Assembly: GCA_029269725.1 (NCBI GenBank)
Contig: JARJHS010000001.1
Coordinates: forward strand, 434,001 to 498,000
Source: Pollutibacter soli
GTDB taxonomy: Bacteria > Bacteroidota > Bacteroidia > Chitinophagales > Chitinophagaceae
DNA length: 64,000 nucleotides
Reading direction: 5' to 3'
Shown here: piece by piece, positions 53,071-61,495 of the stretch
Layout of the letters: every line of letters starts with the position of its first letter
Position numbering within the stretch: position 1 is the stretch's first letter
Position numbers and translations under genes: made by a program
The notes under the pieces: model-generated
The model's input: the letters and a program-made list of their open reading frames with translations, nothing else
Databases searched by the model: none
What the model was told of the DNA's origin: nothing

Positions 53071-53333
53071 GATGGAATGGTTTTAAGAATAGATGATTAG
53101 CTGAAAATCTCAGTTCATTCGGGCACGGGAAACATAGTTGTTACTAATAAGATCCTGTAGAAAGACAAATGAGGCAAACTATTAAAAGCAAGGATGAGGA
53201 AGAAACTGCTTCAAATATCAACATTAATGTTCAACTTTTCATTAAATCTGGAAGAATTCCCGGAGCAGGCTTGAACACCCGGAATTTTTTGCTGATAAAC
53301 TGGCTGGCACATGATATGCAACGGTAAATATTG

Positions 53334-54143
53334 ATGAAAATGTCAACGGGTTTTGATAGCGGGTATTTCTCCCGCAGATATTTTTCAGGTACCAGTGGCC
53401 TCCTTCTACCTGTGCCTAATAAGCAATTTTTTCCTGATGAATTTGAAGACAGGAGCAGGTTAACTTATTACGCTTCTTTATTCAATAGTATTGAAGTCAA
53501 TAGTTCGTTTTATAAAATTCCCCTTGGGAAAACGATAGCAAACTGGTCGGCAACAGTACCGGACTCTTTCAGATTCACTTTTAAATTATTCAGGGAAATT
53601 ACACATCAGAAGCCTGCAGGAACTGACAAAGATTTAATTCGTAATTTTTTTGCTGTTATCGGTAATGCAGGTCATAAGAAAGGTTGTTTGCTGGTACAAT
53701 TTCCGGCTAAAACAGATTTTGATATTGCATTGTTGCAGGAGCTTCTGTTTTTCATTTCCGAATTAAATGAAGAACAGCATTGGCGGATTTGTGTTGAATT
53801 CAGAGATATAAAATGGTATTGTAATCCGGTTCTTTCACTTTTAGAAAGTTTAAATATTTCTCTTGTCATCCATGATAAGCCGAAATCGATCACGCCAATA
53901 TCTCAATTACACAACAACACAATTTATATTCGTTTCCATGGACCGGCCGGGGATTACCGCGGAAGCTATTCTACGGAAATACTAAATCAATGGGCGGAGA
54001 AAATTTTTCAATGGATTCAAACCGGGAAAACAGTTTTTGCCTATTTCAACAATACAATAGGCGATGCAATTCAAAATCTCCAGACTCTTAATCGGTTAAT
54101 AGATTCCAGGTTAGCCGGTATGGTACAGAGACAGCATCAGTAA
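53334..54143 (+). CDS. DUF72 family protein, copy 2
   Basis: 269 aa from ATG 53334. DUF72 motifs: GYFSRRYFSGTSGLLLPVPN, YYASLFNSIEVNSSFYKIPL, FRFTFKLFREITHQK, CLLVQFPAKTDF, CVEFRDIKWY and YIRFHGPAGDYRGSY. It lacks the Lys-rich head of copy 1 and is quite diverged. Function unknown. Confidence 0.85.
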   Translation: MKMSTGFDSGYFSRRYFSGTSGLLLPVPNKQFFPDEFEDRSRLTYYASLFNSIEVNSSFYKIPLGKTIANWSATVPDSFRFTFKLFREITHQKPAGTDKDLIRNFFAVIGNAGHKKGCLLVQFPAKTDFDIALLQELLFFISELNEEQHWRICVEFRDIKWYCNPVLSLLESLNISLVIHDKPKSITPISQLHNNTIYIRFHGPAGDYRGSYSTEILNQWAEKIFQWIQTGKTVFAYFNNTIGDAIQNLQTLNRLIDSRLAGMVQRQHQ

Positions 54144-54177
54144 CTCAAAAGCGGGATATCCGAAAGCGTTTTGATTA

Positions 54178-54531
54178 TTGATCCTCCTGCAAAGTATTTA
54201 CACACTTGTTGCATCTCTCCGGGCTATTGCAGACATCAAAAGTCTCATGGTAATTTCCGGTTGTAAAACAGATTTCTGGCTGGTGAAAACAGTAGCCGCA
54301 TTAGTGATCGCAATTTCTATCTGCCTGATTTCAGGACTATTTTTCAGAGGAAATCCGTTACCGATATTGATTCTTTCGTTAACAAGCGCGATTGCTCTTA
54401 GTACAATCGATTTATATTATCTCACCAATAACACCATTGGGTCTGTTTACCTCCTTGACGCAGTTGCCCATCTCATTTTCACCATGATTTCAATGATCCT
54501 GCTCATGAATGCAAAGCGCTGGAGAACCTGA
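54178..54531 (+). CDS. Small membrane protein
   Basis: 117 aa with three or four hydrophobic segments (WLVKTVAALVIAISICLISG, ILILSLTSAIALSTIDLYYL, AVAHLIFTMISMILLM). It starts at TTG 54178; no ATG is near. Family not recognised. 34 bp after the DUF72 gene and likely cotranscribed. Confidence 0.65.
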   Translation: MILLQSIYTLVASLRAIADIKSLMVISGCKTDFWLVKTVAALVIAISICLISGLFFRGNPLPILILSLTSAIALSTIDLYYLTNNTIGSVYLLDAVAHLIFTMISMILLMNAKRWRT

Positions 54532-54658
54532 TCAGCATTTTTAAAGGGGATATTTATGTTGTTTTTTCTACAGTTCATTCCAGTATTCGTACTGTTCAAT
54601 CATTTCTGATGTTCCGCGCTGCGAACAGTCGTTAGCTTTGTACTAACAACTGAATGTG

Positions 54659-55336
54659 ATGCTGGAAAAATTGACATTGGTCGAAGGAGGAATTCATCGT
54701 TACGGAAATATACCGGATGGAAGTTCTTATGATACAAAAGCGCGTTTATACGAATTCCTGGTAAGTACAACGTGGTATAATAAACTGGCGTGGGGAACGA
54801 GTCCTTGCGATTATGCGAGGTTCGCTAAGCAGGCAGTCGAAAAAGCAGAAGGGAAGATCATTGATGTCGGTTGTGGTGGTTTAACACATACTGCCCGGTT
54901 TTATTCAAGTTTTAAGCAGGACTTAATCCTGGTTGACAACTCAAAGGAGATGCTGCAGATTGCCAGGAAGCGCATGTTGAAAAATACAGGTATCCATCGC
55001 AGTAATGTCAGTTATGTACTTGCAGATCTATTCAATCTTCCCTTTAGAGAGAGTTTTGATACGCTCCTTTCGTTTGGTATGTTACACTTGTTCGACAATA
55101 AGGAACATTATCTTGATTGCATCTTCAAAACACTGAAACCCGGTGGTAAATTTTTTATATCTGCTTTGACAACCGACCGAAAATTCAGTCGCAAATACAT
55201 TGCTTTTCTGCAAAAAAACAAGGAGATTGGCATAGGCATGTCTTCATCTGCGATCGTTGCCATGGTCAACCGGTTTGCTTCGCAACTGGATGCTTATACC
55301 GTTGGAAGCATGGTCTTTTTGCATGGAAAAAAATAG
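54659..55336 (+). CDS. Class I SAM-dependent methyltransferase
   Basis: 225 aa. Motif I is GKIIDVGCGGLTHTARFYSS, the acidic end of strand 2 is LILVDNSKEML, then SYVLADLFNLPFRESFDTLL and SFGMLHLFDNKEHYLDCIFK with KPGGKFFISALT. It methylates an unknown acceptor in the cytoplasm. ATG 54659 is preceded in frame by GTG 54656. Confidence 0.88.
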   Translation: MLEKLTLVEGGIHRYGNIPDGSSYDTKARLYEFLVSTTWYNKLAWGTSPCDYARFAKQAVEKAEGKIIDVGCGGLTHTARFYSSFKQDLILVDNSKEMLQIARKRMLKNTGIHRSNVSYVLADLFNLPFRESFDTLLSFGMLHLFDNKEHYLDCIFKTLKPGGKFFISALTTDRKFSRKYIAFLQKNKEIGIGMSSSAIVAMVNRFASQLDAYTVGSMVFLHGKK

Positions 55337-55344
55337 GTAGAATT

Positions 55345-55635
55345 CCTTATACAGGCAGCGCCTCCATTGTTGTTCGCGGTGACGGTTATCTGGGATTTGT
55401 TTTTTCTGCCCCACCAGGTATAAATTCCGGTTACCGGAAGGCTGGCTGCGATCCGGCTTGCAAGAAAAGCAAGGACCTTTCCGGGAAGGCCGGGGACAGC
55501 ACCAACATGCAGATCATAATTCCTTCGAATGAGTGTTAGAGCATAGGCATCCGCATATCTGGCTCCATATTCCCATGTTGCTTCAGGCTCTTTGCCGGTG
55601 TATTGATCGAAATGATGGAAGTCCCAATCGTTATG
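55345..55635 (-). pseudogene. C-terminal remnant of a PepSY-associated membrane protein
   Basis: Minus-strand frame reading HNDWDFHHFDQYTGKEPEAT, then YALTLIRRNYDLHVGAVPGL, PGKVLAFLASRIAASLPVTG and IYTWWGRKN. This is the C-terminal part of a PepSY-TM protein (iron or siderophore reduction). Stops upstream of 55635 show that the N-terminal part is gone. The frame also loses homology before the stop near 55303. Confidence 0.6.
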
Positions 55636-55854
55636 AAAAAAGGAAAATTACAAACGATAAATGGTTGTTAATTAATGATTGTTTTATATAGGAAAACGCA
55701 TCCCTTTTCCCTGCAGGAAATCGTCATCTTGCCTTATTGCCTTCTAATTTTTGCATTTGTTCCATTTTTCTGTTATTTACCTCTTTTTTAATTCCGGTAT
55801 GCTGTGTCCAGCATTCTGTATTCTGTTTCTACTCTCTCCTTACCTTTGCCCGTC

Positions 55855-57708
55855 ATGAAACATCTGAAGGCCCTGAATAAATATCTCTGGAAATACAGGA
55901 AGCGATTGGTGCTGGGCATTTTCTTCGTCATCATTTCCAACTATTTCGGCATTCTGGCGCCACAACTGACAGGTTATGTGGTGGATAAGGTACAGGATCA
56001 GTTGGGTTTAATAAAAGGATTACCCGTTGATGCCGGAACGAAAACGTATTACGATCCTGTTATCCGATGGTTTATAAGCCTTTTTGAAAACGCAGGTATT
56101 GGATTTTCAAGACTCATTTTATTCTGCGGTATTCTTTTACTGGCATCGGCGCTTCTTCGCGGATTTTTTATGTTCCTGATGCGCCAGACGCTGATCGTGA
56201 TGAGCCGTCATATCGAATTCGATCAGAAGAATGAAGTATACAGGCATTACCAGGAGCTGGACACGCAGTTTTACAAAACACATAGCACAGGTGATCTGAT
56301 GAGCCGCATGGCAGAAGATGTTAGCAGGGTTAGAATGTATGTCGGACCGGCAATCATGTATCTATGTAATCTGGTTACGTTAATTGCATTGAGTCTTTTT
56401 TATATGCTGCGCAAAGATGTTGAGCTGTCGTTATATGTGTTGTCACCATTACCGATCCTCGCAGTTGCGATTTACTATGTCAATAATATTATCAACAGGA
56501 GGAGCGAGCAGATTCAGTCTCAACTGAGTGATCTCACTACCAATGCGCAGGAATCGTATTCCGGTATCCGGGTTATCAAATCCTTCGTCCAGGAAAATGC
56601 GATGCTGGGATTTTTCAAAAATAACAGTGAGGCCTACCGCAAAAGTGCAGTTAACCTGGCTAAAGTGGAAGCAATCTATTTTCCTTCGATCGGCTTATTG
56701 ATCGGGTTAAGTACCCTGATAACGATTTTCATCGGTGGCATTTATCAGTTAAATCATAAAGTTTCACCTGGGACGATAGCAGAATTTGTTGTTTATATCA
56801 ACATGCTTAGTTTTCCGGTAAGTGCGATCGGGTGGGTAGCCAGTATGATACAACGGGCAAGTGCCTCGCAAAAAAGATTGAACGAATTTCTGCTGACAGT
56901 ACCTGCGATCCGTAACCGAAAAAACGCCCCTGAGTTCACCGAGATCAATGAAATTGAATTTAGAAATGTAGAGTTTACTTATCCGCATACTGGCATAAAA
57001 GCCATTAGTGATTTTAATCTAAGAATAAGACGCGGCGAAAAAATAGTTGTGGTTGGAAGAACAGGCAGTGGCAAGTCAACCATAGCACAGTTGCTTCTCC
57101 GTATGTACGACCCCCAACAGGGAGTTATACTGATCAATGGCAACGATATCCGAGACTTAGACCTGGGTAAACTGAGGGAAAATATCAGCTATGTTCCACA
57201 GGATGTTTTCCTGTTCAGTGATACCGTTTCCAATAATATCAGTTTCAGTAATTTCAAAACGTCGCCGGCTGAAATAGAAAAAGCAGCGCATTATGCCGTG
57301 GTTGACAAGGAGATTGCGGGGTTCAGTGACGGGTACAAAACAATGATCGGAGAAAGGGGCGTCACGCTTAGTGGAGGTCAGAAACAAAGACTTTCGATAG
57401 CCAGAGCAATATCAAAAAAAGCTGATGTTCTTTTGTTCGATGACTGTCTTAGTGCAGTGGATGCGAGAACGGAAAAAATGATCCTGAATAACCTTCATGA
57501 TTTTCTCGATGATAAAACGGCGATCATTGTCACACATCGTGTTTTTTCTTTATCTGACTTCGACAGGATCATAGTACTGGAAGATGGGATGATCGTTGAA
57601 GAGGGCAGCCACCAGGAGCTGATGGCGATGAATGGATATTACTCAGAACTTTTTCTGCAAAACCAGGAATCTGACAATCCGTCGAAAAACGGTGCTGTAG
57701 CGGATTAG
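55855..57708 (+). CDS. ABC exporter, MsbA/MdlB-type
   Basis: 617 aa from ATG 55855. Six membrane helices to about 320, then an ATPase domain with Walker A GRTGSGKSTIAQ, Q-loop SYVPQDVFLF, signature LSGGQKQRL and Walker B DVLLFDDCLSAVDART. The residue after the Walker B Asp is Asp where Glu is usual, as in one half of heterodimeric exporters. No partner gene is adjacent, so the protein may form a homodimer with weak hydrolysis or pair with a distant subunit. TACCTTTG at 55841-55848 matches a -7 element; it would give a leaderless or nearly leaderless mRNA. Confidence 0.88.
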   Translation: MKHLKALNKYLWKYRKRLVLGIFFVIISNYFGILAPQLTGYVVDKVQDQLGLIKGLPVDAGTKTYYDPVIRWFISLFENAGIGFSRLILFCGILLLASALLRGFFMFLMRQTLIVMSRHIEFDQKNEVYRHYQELDTQFYKTHSTGDLMSRMAEDVSRVRMYVGPAIMYLCNLVTLIALSLFYMLRKDVELSLYVLSPLPILAVAIYYVNNIINRRSEQIQSQLSDLTTNAQESYSGIRVIKSFVQENAMLGFFKNNSEAYRKSAVNLAKVEAIYFPSIGLLIGLSTLITIFIGGIYQLNHKVSPGTIAEFVVYINMLSFPVSAIGWVASMIQRASASQKRLNEFLLTVPAIRNRKNAPEFTEINEIEFRNVEFTYPHTGIKAISDFNLRIRRGEKIVVVGRTGSGKSTIAQLLLRMYDPQQGVILINGNDIRDLDLGKLRENISYVPQDVFLFSDTVSNNISFSNFKTSPAEIEKAAHYAVVDKEIAGFSDGYKTMIGERGVTLSGGQKQRLSIARAISKKADVLLFDDCLSAVDARTEKMILNNLHDFLDDKTAIIVTHRVFSLSDFDRIIVLEDGMIVEEGSHQELMAMNGYYSELFLQNQESDNPSKNGAVAD

Positions 57709-57747
57709 CGCTGATTTATATGTGTTGCAATAAATTGTCACTGAAAT

Positions 57748-57777
57748 TTTGACAATTCAAAAACAATTTTATCTTTG
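57748..57777 (+). promoter_or_regulatory. Bacteroidota promoter of the DUF3276 gene
   Basis: -33 element TTTG (57748-57751), 18-bp spacer, -7 element TATCTTTG (57770-57777). A near-perfect match to TTTG-N17-20-TAnnTTTG. Start near 57783, so translation from 57775 is excluded and the GTG at 57820 is supported, with a leader of about 37 nt. Confidence 0.8.
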
Positions 57778-57819
57778 TCCGTCTTAGTGATTGTCAAACA
57801 ACAAACAAAACCAATAATT

Positions 57820-58263
57820 GTGGCGTACGAAAATAACGACAAAAGAATGGAGAGCGTTTACAGTAAACGCATCAGAGCAGGGAAACGAAGGACCTATTTC
57901 TTCGATGTAAGAACTACCCGTGGAAATGATTATTACCTGACAATCACGGAGAGCCGTAAACGATTTAATGATGATGGCTACGACAGGCACAAAATTTTTC
58001 TTTACAAAGAAGATTTCAACAAATTCATTAAAGCATTAACAGAAGCTGTGGATCATGTAAAAACTGATCTGATGCCTGATTTTGATTTTGATGCATTCAA
58101 CCACGATAATGATGGTGATGGCGAATATTCAGGTGAAGCAGAACATGTAAATGGAAAAGAAACAGTTGCTGCTGCTGTAGCTACTGCTGCTGTTGAAACT
58201 GCTCCTGAGACTGTATCTCCTCCTGCTGATAATTCAGCTACTGAAGAGGTTGACAAATGGTAA
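57820..58263 (+). CDS. DUF3276 (PUR-alpha-like) nucleic-acid-binding protein
   Basis: 147 aa. Core: MESVYSKRIRAGKRRTYFFD, VRTTRGNDYYLTITESRKRF, HKIFLYKEDFNKFIKALTEA and VDHVKTDLMPDFDFDAF, highly conserved in Bacteroidota. PUR-alpha-like folds bind single-stranded DNA or RNA; the crystal structure of the family suggests such binding. It starts at GTG 57820 (MAYENNDKRMESVY in relatives). The tail of about 50 residues is Ala/Thr/Glu-rich and disordered. Confidence 0.92.
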   Translation: MAYENNDKRMESVYSKRIRAGKRRTYFFDVRTTRGNDYYLTITESRKRFNDDGYDRHKIFLYKEDFNKFIKALTEAVDHVKTDLMPDFDFDAFNHDNDGDGEYSGEAEHVNGKETVAAAVATAAVETAPETVSPPADNSATEEVDKW

Positions 58264-58293
58264 TTCGGGCCTGATTAAACAAAATAACTAAGG

Positions 58294-58325
58294 TTCCCGC
58301 AGCATCGACTGCGGGAATTTTTTTT
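58294..58325 (+). terminator. Rho-independent terminator of DUF3276 gene
   Basis: Stem TTCCCGCAG / CTGCGGGAA, 6-nt loop, followed by eight T. 31 bp past the stop codon. Confidence 0.9.
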
Positions 58326-58421
58326 AGTTGCCGGTTGTCAGGAACAGCCAGTACGTCGTTCATAGTTCATAGTTTGAGCAGACAGTTGTTCGTTCTTCGT
58401 TTCTCGTTCGCCGGCTACATC

Positions 58422-58905
58422 GTATACTTGTTGGTGTTCCCGGATATAAAGTATCGCAAAAGCGCAGTGTTGGTTAACACCAACAAGGATAGAGACAGAA
58501 TATAGAATACAGGAGTAGAATTTAGTATACTTGTTGGTGTTCCTGGATATAAAGTGTCCCAAAAGCTTAGTGCTGGGGAACACCAACAAGGAGAGAGACA
58601 GAAATATAGAATACAGGAGTAGAATTTAGTATACTTGTTGGTGTTCCTGGATATAAAGTGTCCCAAAAAGCTTAGTGTTGGGGAACACCAACAAGGAGAG
58701 AGACAGAAATATAGAATACAGGAGTAGAATTTAGTATACTTGTTGGTGTTCCTGGATATAAAGTGTCCCAAAAGCTTAGTGTTGGGAACACCAACAAGGA
58801 GAGAGACAGAAATATAGAATACAGGAGTAGAATTTAGTATACTTGTTGGTGTTCCTGGATACAAAGTGTCCTCAAAGCTTAGTGTTGGGTAACACCAACA
58901 AGGAG
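58422..58905. repeat. Tandem array of five hairpin-forming units of about 104 bp
   Basis: Units begin with GTATAC at 58422, 58525, 58629, 58734 and 58837, so the period is 103-105 bp; the last is partial. Each holds CTTGTTGGTGTT (left arm), about 37-43 bp, then AACACCAACAAG (right arm), a perfect 12-bp inverted repeat, and about 39 bp of spacer rich in GAGA. Right arms are at 58476, 58579, 58684, 58787 and 58891. Arms are identical in all five copies, while the loop and the bases beside the arms differ, mainly in copies 1 and 5. Frames across it shift with unit length, so it does not code. Confidence 0.9.
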
Positions 58906-58981
58906 CGGCTATATATCTGCTGCCCGCCGCCCCAAAATAAAATTCTTCTTTTTACGTAATAGGGGATCGTTAATCCGAACT

Positions 58982-61066
58982 ATGCAAAACCGACTGATCT
59001 GTTTGTTTATAGGCATGTGTGTATACGGAATCGTCAGCGGTCAGGAGATCTGCGGATTTGATAAACTACACCAGGAAGCGCTAAAAACCGATGCGGCCTA
59101 CCGCAAAAGGATCGAAGAACAAAAGCAAATCATTAAAAGCCAGATTCTTAAGAAAAAATCTTCAAGAACGCTAGCACCGTCGGCGGTACTGTATACTATA
59201 CCCGTAGTGGTTCACGTGATTCATACCGGTGGTGCTATTGGCACCGCTTACAATCCGTCCGACGCTCAGATACAGAATACAATTAATGACCTGAACGCAA
59301 TTTACAGTGGTACCAAGGCTGGGACAGAAGGTGTCGGAGATCTTGAAATTCGTTTTGTGCTGGCAACCAGGGACTTGCTTTGCAATGTGAGTTCGGGCAT
59401 TACGCGAACGAATGGATCGGTTATTCCGAATTATGTGTCTAATGGCGTGAACGTAAATCTAACTGGGGGCGCGGCTCAGTTAACAGTAAAAAACCTCATC
59501 CGATGGGATCCTGCAAAATATTACAACATCTGGGTTGTCAATGAAATCGATAATCATGATGGTACTATCGGAGGTAGTTTTATTGGTGGATTCGCTTACC
59601 TCCCGGGAGCCCCATCAACGCTGGACGGTACAGTAATACTGGCATCACAAATGCAGGTAAACAGGAAGACGCTTCCGCATGAACTTGGTCATGCACTCGG
59701 GCTATATCATCCATTCCAGGACGGTACCACTGCTACTTGTCCGACAAATGCGGATTGTTTAAATGATGGAGACGAAATCTGCGACACAGATCCCGTCACT
59801 CAACCCTCAACTGGTGTTTGCCGAACAGGAGTGAACAGTTGTACAGGTACAAATTATCATATCAATACCGAGCACAATTATATGAACTATACAAATTGCT
59901 CAACGTTGTTTACTGCAGATCAAAAAGCAAGGATGCTGGCAGTAACCGGGGGGCAGTACAGGGTTTCTCTGACACAATCCTGGGCGATTTCGGCCTCATA
60001 CCCTTTGTCGCCATTCGTTGCGCCGGCAGCAGCTTCATGTACTCCGTTAACCTCTGCTACCGGTCTGGCAAATAACTTTGCAGGATTGATCAGTTTTAAT
60101 CTTGCGGGTCGACGAATTATATCAGGTACATCCATGGCGGATGGCGGATATGTGGATGGTTCATCAAATTGTATGAACTTAATCCAACTTGTTCGTGGGC
60201 AAACGTACAATTTTCAAATGCAGCCTCTGTCTGTGAACTATGAACAATTACGCGGATGGATCGATTACAATAACAATAATAGTTTTGACAATACGACAGA
60301 AGGATTTTATTATGGCGATAATATCGGACCGCCGAATGTCATGAACCTGACCGTGAGCAACACATTAACGGTGCCATTGACTGCACAGACAAATACTGTG
60401 TTACGACTAAGAGTAACCGAAGAATTGTCGACAGCTTATAACGCAGCGTTCAGTATCAACTCAGCATGTTATAATCCTGTCTATGGGCAGGCCGAAGATT
60501 TTCCTGTGATCATTAATGATCACACGGTGTTGCCGGTGTATTATTCATTTTTTAGTGCATCAGCGCATCAGGCGGATGTGGTGCTTCGCTGGAAAACAGT
60601 AGATGAAAAGAACGTGTCTTTTTTCATAATTGAACGAGCCTCCATTGGTAATGAATTCAAAGAGATCAGGCGAGTACATCCAAGAGGCAATGCAAGTGAT
60701 TATTCAATTAATGATACGGACCCTGGCGAGGGAAACTGGTACTACAGGATAAGGCAGGTTGATCACGATGGAAAGCTCAGTTATTCTGAAGTTAAAGTAG
60801 TGCAGGTGAAGTCCGCTAATATCAAAATAATCACAAATCCATTTGACACTAAAATCAGTATCCGTTTACAAAAAACACTCACGAAGAAAGCATTTTTCCG
60901 GCTGATAAGTGCTGATGGGAAACTGGTATTTCAACAACAGATTCGTCCGGATAAACAAAGTGTAATTCATCTCGATCTGGAAAACAAATCCCTGTTACCA
61001 GGTTTGTATTTTCTTTCGTGCAGGATAGGAGATGAGCTATGGACTGAGAAACTAATTCATCGCTGA
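58982..61066 (+). CDS. Secreted M43 (pappalysin-like) metalloprotease with T9SS tail
   Basis: 694 aa. Signal peptide cut after VSG/QE near residue 20, then a propeptide. The zinc site is HELGHALGLYH (233-243), and Cys pairs with the Met-turn region MNYTNCSTLFTADQKARM follow. A GEVED-like domain (QTYNFQMQPLSVNYEQLRGW and DYNNNNSFDNTTEGF) and a C-terminal type IX sorting-like domain (SDYSINDTDPGEGNWYYRIR to LPGLYFLSCRIGDELWTEKL) complete it. It would be exported by the type IX system and cut peptides or proteins outside the cell. The hairpin array lies upstream. Confidence 0.92.
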   Translation: MQNRLICLFIGMCVYGIVSGQEICGFDKLHQEALKTDAAYRKRIEEQKQIIKSQILKKKSSRTLAPSAVLYTIPVVVHVIHTGGAIGTAYNPSDAQIQNTINDLNAIYSGTKAGTEGVGDLEIRFVLATRDLLCNVSSGITRTNGSVIPNYVSNGVNVNLTGGAAQLTVKNLIRWDPAKYYNIWVVNEIDNHDGTIGGSFIGGFAYLPGAPSTLDGTVILASQMQVNRKTLPHELGHALGLYHPFQDGTTATCPTNADCLNDGDEICDTDPVTQPSTGVCRTGVNSCTGTNYHINTEHNYMNYTNCSTLFTADQKARMLAVTGGQYRVSLTQSWAISASYPLSPFVAPAAASCTPLTSATGLANNFAGLISFNLAGRRIISGTSMADGGYVDGSSNCMNLIQLVRGQTYNFQMQPLSVNYEQLRGWIDYNNNNSFDNTTEGFYYGDNIGPPNVMNLTVSNTLTVPLTAQTNTVLRLRVTEELSTAYNAAFSINSACYNPVYGQAEDFPVIINDHTVLPVYYSFFSASAHQADVVLRWKTVDEKNVSFFIIERASIGNEFKEIRRVHPRGNASDYSINDTDPGEGNWYYRIRQVDHDGKLSYSEVKVVQVKSANIKIITNPFDTKISIRLQKTLTKKAFFRLISADGKLVFQQQIRPDKQSVIHLDLENKSLLPGLYFLSCRIGDELWTEKLIHR

Positions 61067-61074
61067 TAATCACA

Positions 61075-61419
61075 TCAGAAAGTCTTTGGCTTCTTCGGCA
61101 CATATTTGGGCAAACCTTTTTTCGGTGGAACCGACGGCATTGGATGATCGGAGTTGAACGGGGATTTCGGTGCAAACACATTCGGGATGCTTGCAGCCCT
61201 GGATTTTTTCGGAGCGAAACAGGGCATTCCATCCTGCTCCATCTGATATACTATACCATCTTCACGGTGAATTAAAATTCGCTGCCCGCTTAAATTATTC
61301 CTGATGACATCTGATCTGTGAATCAGCGTATCTGTTCTTTTAATTACGGGAACCCCTGACTGTGATTTTACCGACGCGAAGCCGAACAGCAGACTCGCAG
61401 TTATCAATAAATATCTCAT
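61075..61419 (-). CDS. Secreted small hypothetical protein
   Basis: 114 aa. Signal peptide ending FASVKSQ. The mature part has SDVIRNNLSGQRILIHREDG, IVYQMEQDGMPCFAP and a Lys/Pro-rich tail (PKKGLPKYVPKKPKTF). Family not recognised. Convergent with the M43 protease gene, 8 bp apart. Confidence 0.68.
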   Translation of the reverse strand: MRYLLITASLLFGFASVKSQSGVPVIKRTDTLIHRSDVIRNNLSGQRILIHREDGIVYQMEQDGMPCFAPKKSRAASIPNVFAPKSPFNSDHPMPSVPPKKGLPKYVPKKPKTF

Positions 61420-61495
61420 AATCTGTTGTTTAATGGTTGCCTGTTAACAACGGATGCAGAGAAAAGGCAGATTACATAATTACAATCAGATTAAT

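Noticed and set aside
58415-58864. 149-aa minus-strand frame with a 34-residue repeat (YPGTPTSILNS...)
   Set aside because: It follows the tandem DNA repeat, and unit lengths of 103, 104 and 105 change frame, so it cannot be a maintained protein.
58422-58905. Integron attC array or CRISPR
   Set aside because: The inverted arms lack the GTTRRRY/RYYYAAC ends, there are no cassette genes, and the unit is a long repeat without short spacers.
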